Part shown: in pieces, positions 1 to 7,462 of the stretch | Position numbering within the stretch: the first letter of the stretch is position 1 | Layout: each line of letters opens with the position of its first letter | Source: a virus | IMG/VR virus record: IMGVR_UViG_3300023179_000598 | Location: 1 to 20,982 of that record | DNA: 20,982 bases | Direction: 5' to 3' (one strand) | The notes under the pieces: model-generated | The model's database searches: none | Told to the model about the DNA's origin: nothing | Seen by the model: only the letters and a program-made list of their open reading frames with translations | Program-made: the position numbers and the translations under genes

Positions 1-26
1 TTACTGATAAGTTGAATAGCTTGCAT
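1..26 (-). CDS. Start of a gene cut by the left window edge
   Basis: An ATG at 26-24 opens a frame reading MQAIQLIS to the window edge with no stop. It follows the methyltransferase stop codon by a few bases. A late-type box AATAAATA (32-39) lies 5 nt upstream of the ATG, exactly the arrangement found before terL, gp13 and the tube-like gene here. That arrangement is the main support for a true start; eight codons are too few to name a product. Confidence 0.4.
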
Positions 27-30
27 ATCT

Positions 31-753
31 TTATTTATTCATCTTTCTTGCTAATATACTGAACTGATCAATTTCAGAATCAAATTTAATGACTTTGTAT
101 TGAGAGAAATTGAGTATTTTTTTAATTACATCTTCGCAAAATACATGATGGTGCAGCGCCCTATTGTTGATGTTGTTAAGAGATCTTTGAGCAAATTTAA
201 CTATATCACCGGCCCAGGGATCAAGATCTATATCATGCAGTTGTATAATTTCCTGAAAATGAGTCATATCATCTTCGCCAACATTTGTTTCATAATCATG
301 TAAAAGATGTTTTAATGTTGTGAACGGGCGATTGCGATCAAAATTTCCATCTTTTTTAGGAAGTAATAATAAAAGAAGCCCGTTAGGAACAGTTACTCTA
401 TTCCATTCTTTTAATGCTTTTATAGGATTAGCAATATGCTCTAAGCTATGACTACTCAATACTATGTCGTATGTTCGGCTTCTAATTTTTTTTAAATTAG
501 TAGCTTCCATGACAAAGTTTCTACCCATTCTATCTTGATAATAGTTAAACTCAATAGTGAGTTGATGTCCCCAGATCGTTTTGTTATTCCAATTAATGTT
601 GTCTAATGTAGATAAATTGGCATAGACCCCTCGCGAGTTTAACTGAGGGCTCGGACCGCCAATTTCTAAGCCTCTTAGTCCCTTAACTTTAGAGGCAGGA
701 AATAATGGATTAGGTAAACTTGTGACTAACAAGTCTGTATGATCTACTTTCAC
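31..753 (-). CDS. Class I SAM-dependent methyltransferase
   Basis: A 240-residue protein with the signature of a Rossmann-fold methyltransferase. Motif I is LEIGGPSP (residues 29-36), where the glycine-rich loop binds S-adenosylmethionine. A later segment, YDIVLSSHSLEHIANP (95-110), followed by EWNRVTVPNGLLLLLLP, is the typical motif IV/post-motif region of small-molecule, glycan or lipid methyltransferases (Methyltransf_11 type). The substrate cannot be told; no DNA-methylase motif such as DPPY or NPPF is seen, so restriction evasion is unlikely. The start is GTG at 753, two bases after the terL stop, with no clear Shine-Dalgarno, so it is probably translated from the terL transcript. The next Met is far inside the SAM domain, which supports the GTG. 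The last codons (AAT AAA TAA) double as the late box of the next gene. Confidence 0.82.
   Translation of the reverse strand: MKVDHTDLLVTSLPNPLFPASKVKGLRGLEIGGPSPQLNSRGVYANLSTLDNINWNNKTIWGHQLTIEFNYYQDRMGRNFVMEATNLKKIRSRTYDIVLSSHSLEHIANPIKALKEWNRVTVPNGLLLLLLPKKDGNFDRNRPFTTLKHLLHDYETNVGEDDMTHFQEIIQLHDIDLDPWAGDIVKFAQRSLNNINNRALHHHVFCEDVIKKILNFSQYKVIKFDSEIDQFSILARKMNK
32..39 (-). promoter_or_regulatory. Late-type promoter box before the gene at the left edge
   Basis: AATAAATA, 5 nt before the ATG at 26, made by the last codons of the methyltransferase gene (AAT AAA TAA). Confidence 0.55.
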
Positions 754-755
754 TG

Positions 756-2345
756 TTATAATGTTGTATTGATAAAAATTGGCATTGGCAATACTATATC
801 GTCGTATTGGTCTTCTCGCATCTTATCATATAAAACAGGATCCCAATCTTGTAATAACATTGCCATTCTAATTGCCAATAAAACACTGCTAACCAAATCA
901 TCGTTGCTACCAACCTTGCCTTCAAAACTAACGCCTTTAGCAATATAAGTTTTTAATTCACTGATAAGTGGTTTACTATAAAGTTTAAAAATTTTAGTTT
1001 CAATAAGTTGTTTCAACTTGGCACAAGCAGAAATTTTACTTGTATGAGTGGTATTGAATCCTTTTCGGAATCTTCTTACATGCCCTCGTTTTACAGGTTC
1101 ACTTAGAAAAAGACCCGGTATAGTTTCTTCTCCTATTTCATTAATAGCAATAAGGGCAGCTTCGCCAACTGTGTTATTTTCAACACTGTAATAAAGTGTA
1201 GGAGTATGCCCTCTGCTTTGGCATTCGTCGGCAATGTACTTACAAATATCTCTAAGTATTTTAACCTGTCCTTGAACCGGAGTTAGATTATGATGCCATT
1301 CGCCGACCTGTTCAAATGTAGGAAGTTCAAGAATTTGAATAGCCGACGGATCTCCGCCAGTTCCTAAACTTGGATCTAAAGCAACACAAAATGTTTTTTT
1401 AGGATTTATTTTTTTATACCAACGCACTTGTCCCATACGCAACAATGGATCTATGCCCTCTAACTCTGCTAGTACAAGACTACTAATAAGTGTTTCGTCA
1501 AAGACCAAGAATTCACAATTGTGTTCTCGCCTAAATCTTTCTTCGCCGATGCGACTTCGTTCTTCGTTGGCCCACTTCTCGTCTCGGTCAGGATGCTCAT
1601 TCCAAAATGCTCTGAAAGGGAAGAATCCGTTAGCTCCTACGGCTGCTTCGTTGCCTTCGTCGTCATATTTCTTGTTTGCTTCTTTCCAAATGGTAGCAAA
1701 TTGATCTTCGTCGCTGTTAGGCGTTGATGTAATAATAGCCTTGCCGCCGGTAGCTAGTGTGGGCGAAATAGAAGTCCAAAATTCTGTAGCAATGTTGGGT
1801 TCAACGAACGCAAACTCGTCAGCATAAAGTAATGACAAAGACATACCGCGACCGGTAGTTTCTGTAGTTGTCTGTGCTACAATACGGCTACCATTATCAA
1901 ACTCTAAACTTTGTTTGTTATAGCTGGTAACACCGCACCGAATATGATCAGGACATAATTCGTAGGCATATCTAATACGCTGCATAATTTCTTGGGCACC
2001 TGTGTACTTGTGAGCAGCAACAAGTATTGTGCTGTCAGGAACAAACATGGCGTACCATAAAAGATAACCAGCAGCGGTAGTTGTTTTACCTGTCTGACGA
2101 GGCAGCAAGTTGACATTAAAACGATGCTGGTGATAGCTAGCTACCAATCTTTTTTGATAATCAAAGGGTTTGTATTGAAGTCTACCTTTGGTAGGATGTT
2201 GTATATAGAAAAAATTGTTTAAGAAGAAATGAGGACCATCGATAGGGTCTGAACATTTTGCTAAGTGTTCGATGTCTTCTTCTGTAAATTTCTGCGTAGC
2301 ATGAGCAGTTTTTACAAGTTTGTTGTCAATGTTTTTTGATCCCAT
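756..2345 (-). CDS. terL: Terminase large subunit (T4 gp17-like)
   Basis: This is the motor ATPase and headful nuclease that packages DNA through the portal. The 529 residues contain an N-terminal ATPase with Walker A LLPRQTGKTT (81-90), Walker B SLLYADEFAF (171-180, D176-E177) and coupling motif ITSTPN (205-210). The C-terminal RNase H-fold nuclease has its three acidic sites at D324 (VALDPSLGTGGD), E389 (YYSVENNTVGEA) and D482-D483 (GSNDDLVSSVLL). The pre-ATPase segment HPTKGRLQYKPFDYQ is typical of gp17. It is slightly shorter than T4 gp17 (610). All catalytic residues are present, so it should be active. A late box AGTAAATA lies 5 nt before the ATG, overlapping the stop of the oxygenase gene, and there is no Shine-Dalgarno. 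terS lies four genes upstream rather than adjacent as in T4. Confidence 0.96.
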   Translation of the reverse strand: MGSKNIDNKLVKTAHATQKFTEEDIEHLAKCSDPIDGPHFFLNNFFYIQHPTKGRLQYKPFDYQKRLVASYHQHRFNVNLLPRQTGKTTTAAGYLLWYAMFVPDSTILVAAHKYTGAQEIMQRIRYAYELCPDHIRCGVTSYNKQSLEFDNGSRIVAQTTTETTGRGMSLSLLYADEFAFVEPNIATEFWTSISPTLATGGKAIITSTPNSDEDQFATIWKEANKKYDDEGNEAAVGANGFFPFRAFWNEHPDRDEKWANEERSRIGEERFRREHNCEFLVFDETLISSLVLAELEGIDPLLRMGQVRWYKKINPKKTFCVALDPSLGTGGDPSAIQILELPTFEQVGEWHHNLTPVQGQVKILRDICKYIADECQSRGHTPTLYYSVENNTVGEAALIAINEIGEETIPGLFLSEPVKRGHVRRFRKGFNTTHTSKISACAKLKQLIETKIFKLYSKPLISELKTYIAKGVSFEGKVGSNDDLVSSVLLAIRMAMLLQDWDPVLYDKMREDQYDDIVLPMPIFINTTL

Positions 2346-2350
2346 AATTT

Positions 2351-2358
2351 TATTTACT
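2351..2358 (-). promoter_or_regulatory. Late-type promoter box before terL
   Basis: AGTAAATA, 5 nt before the terL ATG; its TAA is the stop codon of the oxygenase gene. There is no Shine-Dalgarno between box and ATG. Confidence 0.6.
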
Positions 2359-2989
2359 GTTTGTTAGGATTGTAACCGGAAAGTTTAAAACATGAAAAAT
2401 TAGTAGTTAGCACCCATCTGTCTTCGCCGGCATTGCCATTATGTACCTCAGTTCTGTGGTCTATCCATCCCGGAAACATTAGTACATCGCCAACTTCGAC
2501 TTCCACGGTATTAAATGTTCCCGGTTCTACTTCTCTAGCAAAAAAATTCCAATATTTTTCATTAGGGTCTAAGAATTCTATTCTTCCTGAATTTTTTGGA
2601 ACCTTAAGATAAGCAACTACTGACATAGCAGCATGACCGTGATTATGCGTATCAGTTCTTCCACCAACACCGTGCCTATTAACCCAGCTATCATTTATCC
2701 AATACTCGATAGCAGGTGTGAATCGCCATTCTGAAAACATAATTTCCTCAACTTGCGGAATTAACCAATCGTAGAACGGTTTGAATATAGATAATTTATG
2801 TGGTGCTCCACCTCTATACATTACACTACTTTGAGCATCGCCCAACTCTAAATATGAATTATGCTTAGACATAGCTGTGCTGATTAAATTTTGGCATACC
2901 GGTAATAATTTGTCAAAGTCAAACCCATCATAGTGACTTTTAAAAATAAGTCTTGGAAAAATTTGTTGATTTTTTACAACTATGGTCAT
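2354..2989 (-). CDS. Putative 2OG-Fe(II) oxygenase (TIGR02466-like)
   Basis: A 211-residue protein resembling the phage 2-oxoglutarate/Fe(II) dioxygenase family often found in T4-like aquatic phages. The likely iron ligands are in THNHGHA (H115, H117) and in GDVLMFPGWIDHRTEVH (H178), with R191 (EDRWVLTTNF) as the probable 2-oxoglutarate anchor. The strand between, VVAYLKVPKNSGRIEFLDP, matches the core double-stranded beta-helix pattern. Such enzymes hydroxylate proteins, nucleotides or small molecules; the substrate is unknown. It sits between an intrinsic terminator and terL. No convincing late box or Shine-Dalgarno precedes its ATG, so expression may depend on readthrough of that terminator or on a weak promoter. 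Which histidine of the HNHGH cluster binds iron is uncertain. Confidence 0.8.
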   Translation of the reverse strand: MTIVVKNQQIFPRLIFKSHYDGFDFDKLLPVCQNLISTAMSKHNSYLELGDAQSSVMYRGGAPHKLSIFKPFYDWLIPQVEEIMFSEWRFTPAIEYWINDSWVNRHGVGGRTDTHNHGHAAMSVVAYLKVPKNSGRIEFLDPNEKYWNFFAREVEPGTFNTVEVEVGDVLMFPGWIDHRTEVHNGNAGEDRWVLTTNFSCFKLSGYNPNKQ

Positions 2990-3002
2990 AGCTGTAATTA
3001 TG

Positions 3003-3031
3003 AAAAAAATAGCACCCTAAGGTGCTATTTT
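3003..3031 (-). terminator. Intrinsic terminator after the acidic 207-aa gene
   Basis: A perfect stem AATAGCACC / GGTGCTATT with loop TTAG (minus-strand reading) is followed by a run of seven T. It lies just downstream of the 207-residue gene and upstream of the oxygenase, and should end most transcription from the terS-199 aa-207 aa block. On the plus strand the stem is followed by only four T, so the minus orientation is the stronger one. Confidence 0.85.
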
Positions 3032-3048
3032 GATTGAATTAAAATTTA

Positions 3049-3672
3049 TTATTCTGTTTCGTTAATAAATTTTTGGTATTCGGACATTAATTGGCTTTGA
3101 AGTTGTTCCATTGTTGGAAAAGCCTTTGGTGCTGTTCCGTCCATTCTATCTCCCTGCCCAGGTTGATTTTCTTGATGAGCATATTGATTAGCATCAACAG
3201 TAGGTTTATGATTTGGATCAGCTGGATTAGAATCTACGCCGGGTATAGAACCGGGCGAATCTTCGTCGGTTTCTTCATCGCTGTCAACATCCCCGTCGTC
3301 ATCGTCATCACCAGGATTTAATTTATCAATAACACTACGCATTTCGTCGCCGGCTGTAGGAGCAGGTCCTTGCTGTGTGGTAGGCTCAGCAGTAAGAGGT
3401 TCATCATCAATTCCGAGATCCTGCGAGCCAACTTTATGAACACCGGCTAATGCCATGATTGTGTTCAACATACCGGCAACCTCTTCGCCCGAAGCCCCGG
3501 ATGCTGTTAAACTTAGGTTTGCCGGGACCGGCGGGTGTTCGTGGCCCATACCCATCATGCCTACCTCAGGCATCATACCACATTCTTCAACAGGCTGAAC
3601 ACTCTCTTTTACAATATTTGGATTGGCTGCGTCAAGCTCGGCTAAACGCTTCATGACATCGATCATTTGCAT
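3049..3672 (-). CDS. Acidic low-complexity protein of unknown function
   Basis: A 207-residue protein with no recognised enzyme motif. The N-terminus (1-27) looks helical, followed by a Met/Gly-rich patch (CGMMPEVGMMGMGHEH, 31-46), a short helix-prone stretch (64-80) and then a long disordered, acidic region with GDDDDDGDVDSDEETDED at 121-138. The C-terminus (186-205, ending SEYQKFINE) looks helical again. It is one gene from the terminase and probably conserved at this place in related aquatic T4-like phages, which suggests a virion or packaging role; that is inference. An AAGGA Shine-Dalgarno lies upstream of the first ATG (3672), so that start is chosen over the Met two codons later. A strong terminator follows it. 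It could instead be a scaffold-like or DNA-mimicking protein, but nothing decides this. Confidence 0.8.
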   Translation of the reverse strand: MQMIDVMKRLAELDAANPNIVKESVQPVEECGMMPEVGMMGMGHEHPPVPANLSLTASGASGEEVAGMLNTIMALAGVHKVGSQDLGIDDEPLTAEPTTQQGPAPTAGDEMRSVIDKLNPGDDDDDGDVDSDEETDEDSPGSIPGVDSNPADPNHKPTVDANQYAHQENQPGQGDRMDGTAPKAFPTMEQLQSQLMSEYQKFINETE

Positions 3673-3674
3673 AA

Positions 3675-4274
3675 TTATTTCCTTCTTGGGTCCGGAGCCT
3701 GAACAACAGGTGCTACTGTATTAGCAGGGCTATCGGTATTAAATTTAGCGACACCCTCTGTAGGAATTTCTTCGCCACGAGCCTTACGCTGTAATTTTAA
3801 TAAATCATTTAATTCTTTTACAAAGCCTGAATTATACTTGTCACCGTAATGTTCTTCAAATTGAGCATTAGGTGATTCTTTGTATTCGGCATCATCAAGT
3901 AATGCGCCTTCGCGCTTTGGAGCATCTTGATTTTGGTATTCTTCGCCGGGCTCTCCGGGTCTACGAACAACCAAGTGACTCTTGCCTACTTTTAACTCTG
4001 TGCTAATATACTCAGTTAATTCTTGCGGAGTTGTGGGATAATCGAGTGTTACTTCATAGATATTAACTTCACAGTTTTTAACTTGTGGAAAATCTAATGG
4101 AAGTGCTTGAATAGGAGTTTGAGACTTTTTGAATGTGCCTTTTTCACCGACGGAATAACGACCCAACAAAGATTTTAAAGTTTCTTCTTGTTCGTTGGTT
4201 ACCGCACCGGCAATTTTAATCTTAAAATCCCATTGTCTTTTTGATTCGGCAAGATATGCTTTAAAGTTTTTCAT
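3675..4274 (-). CDS. Conserved hypothetical protein of the packaging cluster
   Basis: A 199-residue protein that I do not recognise as an enzyme. Residues about 15-100 appear to form a compact alpha/beta domain (WDFKIKIAGAVTNEQEE ... NCEVNIYEVTLDYPTTPQELTEYI), resembling a conserved domain seen at the same place in T4-like cyanophages. The start MKNFKAYLAES resembles N-termini of several T4-type head proteins. The second half is charged and probably disordered, with a Pro/Glu-rich patch (RRPGEPGEEYQNQDAPK). It lies between terS and the acidic protein, so a head or packaging role is likely but not shown. A late box AATAAATA lies 7 nt before the ATG and overlaps the terS stop codon. No Shine-Dalgarno is visible. 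Confidence 0.8.
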   Translation of the reverse strand: MKNFKAYLAESKRQWDFKIKIAGAVTNEQEETLKSLLGRYSVGEKGTFKKSQTPIQALPLDFPQVKNCEVNIYEVTLDYPTTPQELTEYISTELKVGKSHLVVRRPGEPGEEYQNQDAPKREGALLDDAEYKESPNAQFEEHYGDKYNSGFVKELNDLLKLQRKARGEEIPTEGVAKFNTDSPANTVAPVVQAPDPRRK

Positions 4275-4280
4275 AGTGTA

Positions 4281-4751
4281 TTATTTATTCAAATTTTTAA
4301 GTTTTGCCAGTATGGAATTACGATCTGTAAGAATATACCCCTCGCCTTCTACTGGTTCGGCCGTGTTATTTTTCTTATCTATTGACAGCTTTTTGAGTTG
4401 TAAATCGACCATTTTTAGCTTTTTTTCAATTTTATTTGTTTTAGCTGTAATGGCAGCATTCATCATTTGGGCTGCTACTTCAAACATTCTAGCACCATAC
4501 CGGGCCTCTACATTCATACCTAGGTCCATAAGATCATCGTAGGCCTGTTCTGCTTTTGCTGCAAGGGCATCTAATTCAGAATCACTCACATCGCCTAGGC
4601 CTTTAACCCTTGGCAGTGCTGCGGCAATTTTATCAAATTCTTCAAGTTTCTCTTGAAGATCTATTGTAGGAATTTCGGGCACAGTTTCTTTTTCAACCAG
4701 CGGTTCTTCGCTCGGTGGTAAGTTTAACAAATCTTCTAATTTCTTAGTCAT
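4281..4751 (-). CDS. terS: Terminase small subunit (T4 gp16-like)
   Basis: A 156-residue, mostly helical, charged protein. Residues 1-55 form a Pro/Glu-rich leader; the central region (about 60-100: ELDALAAKAEQAYDDLMDLG ... ARMFEVAAQMMNAA) and the lysine-rich helix after it (NKIEKKLKMVDLQLKKL) match the layout of T4 gp16-type small terminases, in which the central helices oligomerise into a ring that binds DNA ends and stimulates TerL. The ARMFEVAAQMM helix and the coil after it are the most telling parts. It follows gp4 by 8 nt with no obvious Shine-Dalgarno. Its final codons AAT AAA TAA also spell the late box of the following gene. The call rests on pattern and position, because gp16 sequences diverge strongly. 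Confidence 0.8.
   Translation of the reverse strand: MTKKLEDLLNLPPSEEPLVEKETVPEIPTIDLQEKLEEFDKIAAALPRVKGLGDVSDSELDALAAKAEQAYDDLMDLGMNVEARYGARMFEVAAQMMNAAITAKTNKIEKKLKMVDLQLKKLSIDKKNNTAEPVEGEGYILTDRNSILAKLKNLNK
4282..4289 (-). promoter_or_regulatory. Late-type promoter box before the 199-aa gene
   Basis: AATAAATA, 7 nt before the ATG at 4274, made by the last two codons and stop of terS (AAT AAA TAA). The following ACACTATG is also found after the gp14 box. Confidence 0.6.
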
Positions 4752-4759
4752 ACCAATAC

Positions 4760-5203
4760 TTATCGTTTTTTCTTTCCGTTATGGAAAATATCATTTTCGT
4801 TTATTACACGAAATCGTATGTTTTGATTCTGACACCATTTTCCTGCTGCGTCCCACTTTGCCATATTTTTAACATACTGAGCCTGGTTGTAGGGATTTTT
4901 ACCAACTCGTTCTTTTAACATTTGATTAGCAGGTTTTATTTCAATAATCTCAACATGCTTTTTCATGTTTTGATCTAAATATGAAATTAAAAAGTCGGGC
5001 ACATAAACTGTTTGTTTTCCTGTTAATGGATCTCTATATGGTATCTTTACTGGTTCGCTGGCCCATTGCTGTATACTAGGATTAAAATCGCAAAACTGCA
5101 TAAAAGTAAGTTCCCAGCTACTTCTGTACATGGGTTTTTTATTACCAACATATTTTTCAGGATTTTTAACAATGTAAAAATCTTTAGCAAAACTCATTGT
5201 CAT
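4760..5203 (-). CDS. gp4: Head completion protein (T4 gp4/gp50-like)
   Basis: A 147-residue protein with the core pattern of T4 gp4: PMYRSSWELTFMQFCD (24-39), WASEPVKIPYRDP (47-59), YVPDFLISY (67-75) and VEIIEIKP (84-91). The acidic residues E31, D70 and E88-I-K90 fit a PD-(D/E)XK nuclease-like fold. In T4, gp4 acts after packaging to finish the head so that a tail can join; the nuclease-like site may trim DNA. The start at 5203 overlaps the stop of the preceding gene by four bases (ATGA), pointing to translational coupling; a second ATG two codons later is less likely. It is followed closely by terS. Confidence 0.92.
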   Translation of the reverse strand: MTMSFAKDFYIVKNPEKYVGNKKPMYRSSWELTFMQFCDFNPSIQQWASEPVKIPYRDPLTGKQTVYVPDFLISYLDQNMKKHVEIIEIKPANQMLKERVGKNPYNQAQYVKNMAKWDAAGKWCQNQNIRFRVINENDIFHNGKKKR

Positions 5204-5574
5204 GGACGAATATTGCGTTGAAGGTGAATGGAAGGAGTATATCTATTAGCGTAACCTAAAAAACTTGTTTTTATTCGATTGTAATTTAGAATTTCGCTTA
5301 CCAATGCACTTATTTGCACTGAACTAAATCCTCGAAGAGTATCTAAAATAGCCATTGGATTTATTGAATCAATTTTTGATTGTTTAATCAAAATTGAACT
5401 TATTTGTTCTGAAGCAATTTGTTCAAATCCTTTGGCTTGAAAAAAGCCAACCATTGCTGCCAGTACATTTGAATTTATTTCTAAAGGTTGATTATAATAC
5501 AAATCAAACGCCTGTACCACACTATCTTTTTGAGGAACTTCGGCAGACGGAAGATTACTGTAAATTGAAGTCAT
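5200..5574 (-). CDS. Conserved hypothetical protein next to gp4
   Basis: A 124-residue, mainly helical protein without enzyme motifs. Features are an Asn/Gln-rich N-terminus, a helical core (VVQAFDLYYNQPLEINSNVLAAM, then about 42-95 with QAKGFEQIASEQISSILIKQ and GFSSVQISALVSEILNYNR), and a basic tail with NRIKTSFLGYANR. The part ILDTLRGFSSVQISALVSEILNYNR is the likeliest family signature. The same kind of protein sits between a tube-like structural gene and gp4 in related T4-like aquatic phages, so a virion or assembly role is likely; its function is unknown. It starts two bases after the previous stop and overlaps gp4 by four bases, which makes a coupled trio. Confidence 0.8.
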   Translation of the reverse strand: MTSIYSNLPSAEVPQKDSVVQAFDLYYNQPLEINSNVLAAMVGFFQAKGFEQIASEQISSILIKQSKIDSINPMAILDTLRGFSSVQISALVSEILNYNRIKTSFLGYANRYTPSIHLQRNIRP

Positions 5575-5576
5575 TA

Positions 5577-6743
5577 TTAGCCACCACCGTCTTGTGTTAA
5601 GTTAACTTGAGATGCTTGAGTAGTATTGCTCACTGAGTTATTATTACCTGAAAATAAATTTATACCTAACCGGCCGAGACTATTTAAACCAGCCGCACTA
5701 GCTCCTGTATTCACGGACTGTCTAATACCACCTGGTTGATTACCAGTTGCTTGTATCTCTCCTAGCACACCTTTAAGAATACTGTAGCCTTCTGATTTGA
5801 TCCCTGCTTTACTTAATGCCCCTATATTTTTTCTAACATTGTTGGCTTGAAGTATTGCTTCAAAGTAATTGCCTTTTTCAATACTACCTAACACCGATTC
5901 TGCTCCGGCAATTAATCCACCAGGACCAAAAATTGTTTTGGTACCATTGCCACCTATACTTAACGGGCTTGGACTTGTGTCGTAGTGTACGGTGGCAAAA
6001 CCTGCCGGAGTATCTTTTTTAACTGAACCAGAATTAAATAGCACGGTTTCATAGGCCAAAGTCATTCTGTTAGATAGTATTTTTCCCGCTTCGGATTGAT
6101 CAACTGTGTCGTGCGCCCAATCTACAATTTTAGGATTTACAAGTGTATACTGCGTAAATCTATGTTGGTGTAAAACATAGATATCAATTGATTGAAAAAA
6201 TTCAGCAGCGGTATTAGTTCCGTATTGAGTAGATAATTTAGTATTATAACCGTAAGGATAACTGTCTGTGCTAAACTTAGTGTCATTAAACTGAGGTGGA
6301 ACACCTGCCGGTAATTTTGTCTGGGTACTACTTCCGCCGTAATTGCTGTCGGCATAGTAATACTTAAAATAGTTGACCCATAAGTCTCTTGTTATATTAC
6401 TATTATCGTCATGGAATTCCATGTTTATATTATTATACTTGATTGATTTTTGAATAATAGTTTTTCTGTTGTATTGATTTACAACTTCAGTTTCAACACC
6501 AAATTTTGGAAGATCTACTTTTTTAACTAACAACCCTACTTCTTTTGAGTTCCAGCTTTTATCTTTGATTGCAGCATTGTTTAAATTTAATACAACATAA
6601 TATAAGAAACCAACTTTAGGTGCCCTTGCGTAGTTATTTCTTACATATAGTCTGTTAGCGTGTTGGTAATCCTTAAGGTGAGGTTGATCTCCAAAAATTC
6701 CGTTACCGACACTGCCTAAAAAATTTGTAAATGCGTTTGACAT
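5577..6743 (-). CDS. Tail-tube-like virion protein, possibly gp54-type tube initiator
   Basis: A 388-residue structural protein. Residues 40-135 contain a segment that lines up with the tail tube gene beside it: FGVETEVVNQYNRKTIIQKS then NINMEFHDDNS here, against ITFEEIKIPVYNSTVKLAGK then AKLVVRDDVSG in gp19. This supports the gp19/gp54/gp48 tube fold. Two further tube-like strands occur around IDIYVLHQHRFTQYTLVNPKI and SNRMTLAYETVLFNSG. The final 130 residues are Gly/Ser/Asn-rich and probably flexible. The greater length and its place immediately after the tube gene suggest a baseplate tube initiator (gp54) or cap (gp48); I cannot separate these. A late box ACTAAATA lies 5 nt before the ATG with no Shine-Dalgarno, just behind the gp19 terminator, so this gene starts a new late operon. 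Confidence 0.75.
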   Translation of the reverse strand: MSNAFTNFLGSVGNGIFGDQPHLKDYQHANRLYVRNNYARAPKVGFLYYVVLNLNNAAIKDKSWNSKEVGLLVKKVDLPKFGVETEVVNQYNRKTIIQKSIKYNNINMEFHDDNSNITRDLWVNYFKYYYADSNYGGSSTQTKLPAGVPPQFNDTKFSTDSYPYGYNTKLSTQYGTNTAAEFFQSIDIYVLHQHRFTQYTLVNPKIVDWAHDTVDQSEAGKILSNRMTLAYETVLFNSGSVKKDTPAGFATVHYDTSPSPLSIGGNGTKTIFGPGGLIAGAESVLGSIEKGNYFEAILQANNVRKNIGALSKAGIKSEGYSILKGVLGEIQATGNQPGGIRQSVNTGASAAGLNSLGRLGINLFSGNNNSVSNTTQASQVNLTQDGGG

Positions 6744-6748
6744 AATAT

Positions 6749-6756
6749 TATTTAGT
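6749..6756 (-). promoter_or_regulatory. Late-type promoter box before the tube-like gene
   Basis: ACTAAATA resembles the T4 late -10 box TATAAATA. It is 5 nt upstream of the ATG at 6743 and immediately follows the gp19 terminator, which is where a new transcript would be expected to begin. No Shine-Dalgarno lies between box and ATG. Confidence 0.6.
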
Positions 6757-6760
6757 TCAT

Positions 6761-6790
6761 AAAAAAGCCCGGAAATAATCCGGGCTTTTT
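6761..6790 (-). terminator. Intrinsic terminator after gp19
   Basis: A strong hairpin with arms AAAAAGCCCGG and CCGGGCTTTTT and a 7-nt loop, ending in a T-run on either strand. It lies 16 bases past the gp19 stop and should end the gp18-gp19 transcript. Confidence 0.88.
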
Positions 6791-6806
6791 AACCAATATG
6801 GTTTTA

Positions 6807-7442
6807 TTAACCTGTAATTAAAGAACGAACTGTTCTTCCTACAGCTATTCCTAGACCGTTTGGTTCGCCTCCTGGTGTTGCAACTTGTATTGCGTTATCG
6901 TAGGTTACTGAAAGATCTATTTGTACTGGCTCGTTGCTAGCATAATCGGCATTTGAATAAGTAACTTGGTTTAGATAACAACCCACAAATTCAAATACTT
7001 CAAGAGTTTGCGGAGTATAAGCGCCATTGCCACCATCAAGAATTTCAACAACCATTTTAAACTTATAATCAATACCCGATGCGGCAGCACTTTGCTCATA
7101 AAAATCAAACTGCTTTTGTAACTGTTCGGCTACTTTAAGACTGACTTGCCCTGAAACATCATCGCGAACTACAAGTTTTGCTGGAGCAAAGCTGTGCTTG
7201 CCAGCTAATTTTACTGTACTGTTATACACAGGAATCTTAATTTCTTCAAATGTAATATCAGGACGAGTAACATTCATTACTTGTTTTGTTAGTTCTGTCG
7301 CAGGAGTACCAGCCACACCAAAATTTTCAAGTGTCACTCTGAAGCGATATTTTAATTTTGGCATTAACAAACCTTGAGCACTGCTACTTTGGTTTGTTGA
7401 TAGCGGAACAGTAAATTTACTTAAACTTGTTACAGATGGCAT
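6807..7442 (-). CDS. gp19: Tail tube protein (T4 gp19-like)
   Basis: The major tube subunit, forming the hollow inner tail through which DNA passes. The 211 residues (T4 gp19 has 163) have an extended N-terminus, then the tube core: KYRFRVTLENFG (31-42), DITFEEIKIPVYNSTVKLAGK (62-82), APAKLVVRDDVSGQ (86-99) and a C-terminal pair of strands (LEVFEFVGCYLNQVTYSNAD ... VQIDLSVTYDNAIQ). The gene is immediately downstream of the sheath gene, the universal sheath-tube order. Its ATG has a strong Shine-Dalgarno AAGGAG (7449-7454) and a late box GGTAAATA 20 nt upstream, so it can be expressed above the sheath level, as fits a high-copy protein. A strong terminator follows. Confidence 0.93.
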   Translation of the reverse strand: MPSVTSLSKFTVPLSTNQSSSAQGLLMPKLKYRFRVTLENFGVAGTPATELTKQVMNVTRPDITFEEIKIPVYNSTVKLAGKHSFAPAKLVVRDDVSGQVSLKVAEQLQKQFDFYEQSAAASGIDYKFKMVVEILDGGNGAYTPQTLEVFEFVGCYLNQVTYSNADYASNEPVQIDLSVTYDNAIQVATPGGEPNGLGIAVGRTVRSLITG

Positions 7443-7462
7443 TGTAAGCTCCTTATATTATA

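Noticed and set aside
31-753. DNA methyltransferase for restriction evasion
   Set aside because: No DPPY/NPPY/SPPF or PC motif; the pattern is that of small-molecule or glycan methyltransferases.
1453-1727. Plus-strand frames opposite terL
   Set aside because: Antisense to catalytic regions of terL, Ser/Phe-rich and without start signals.
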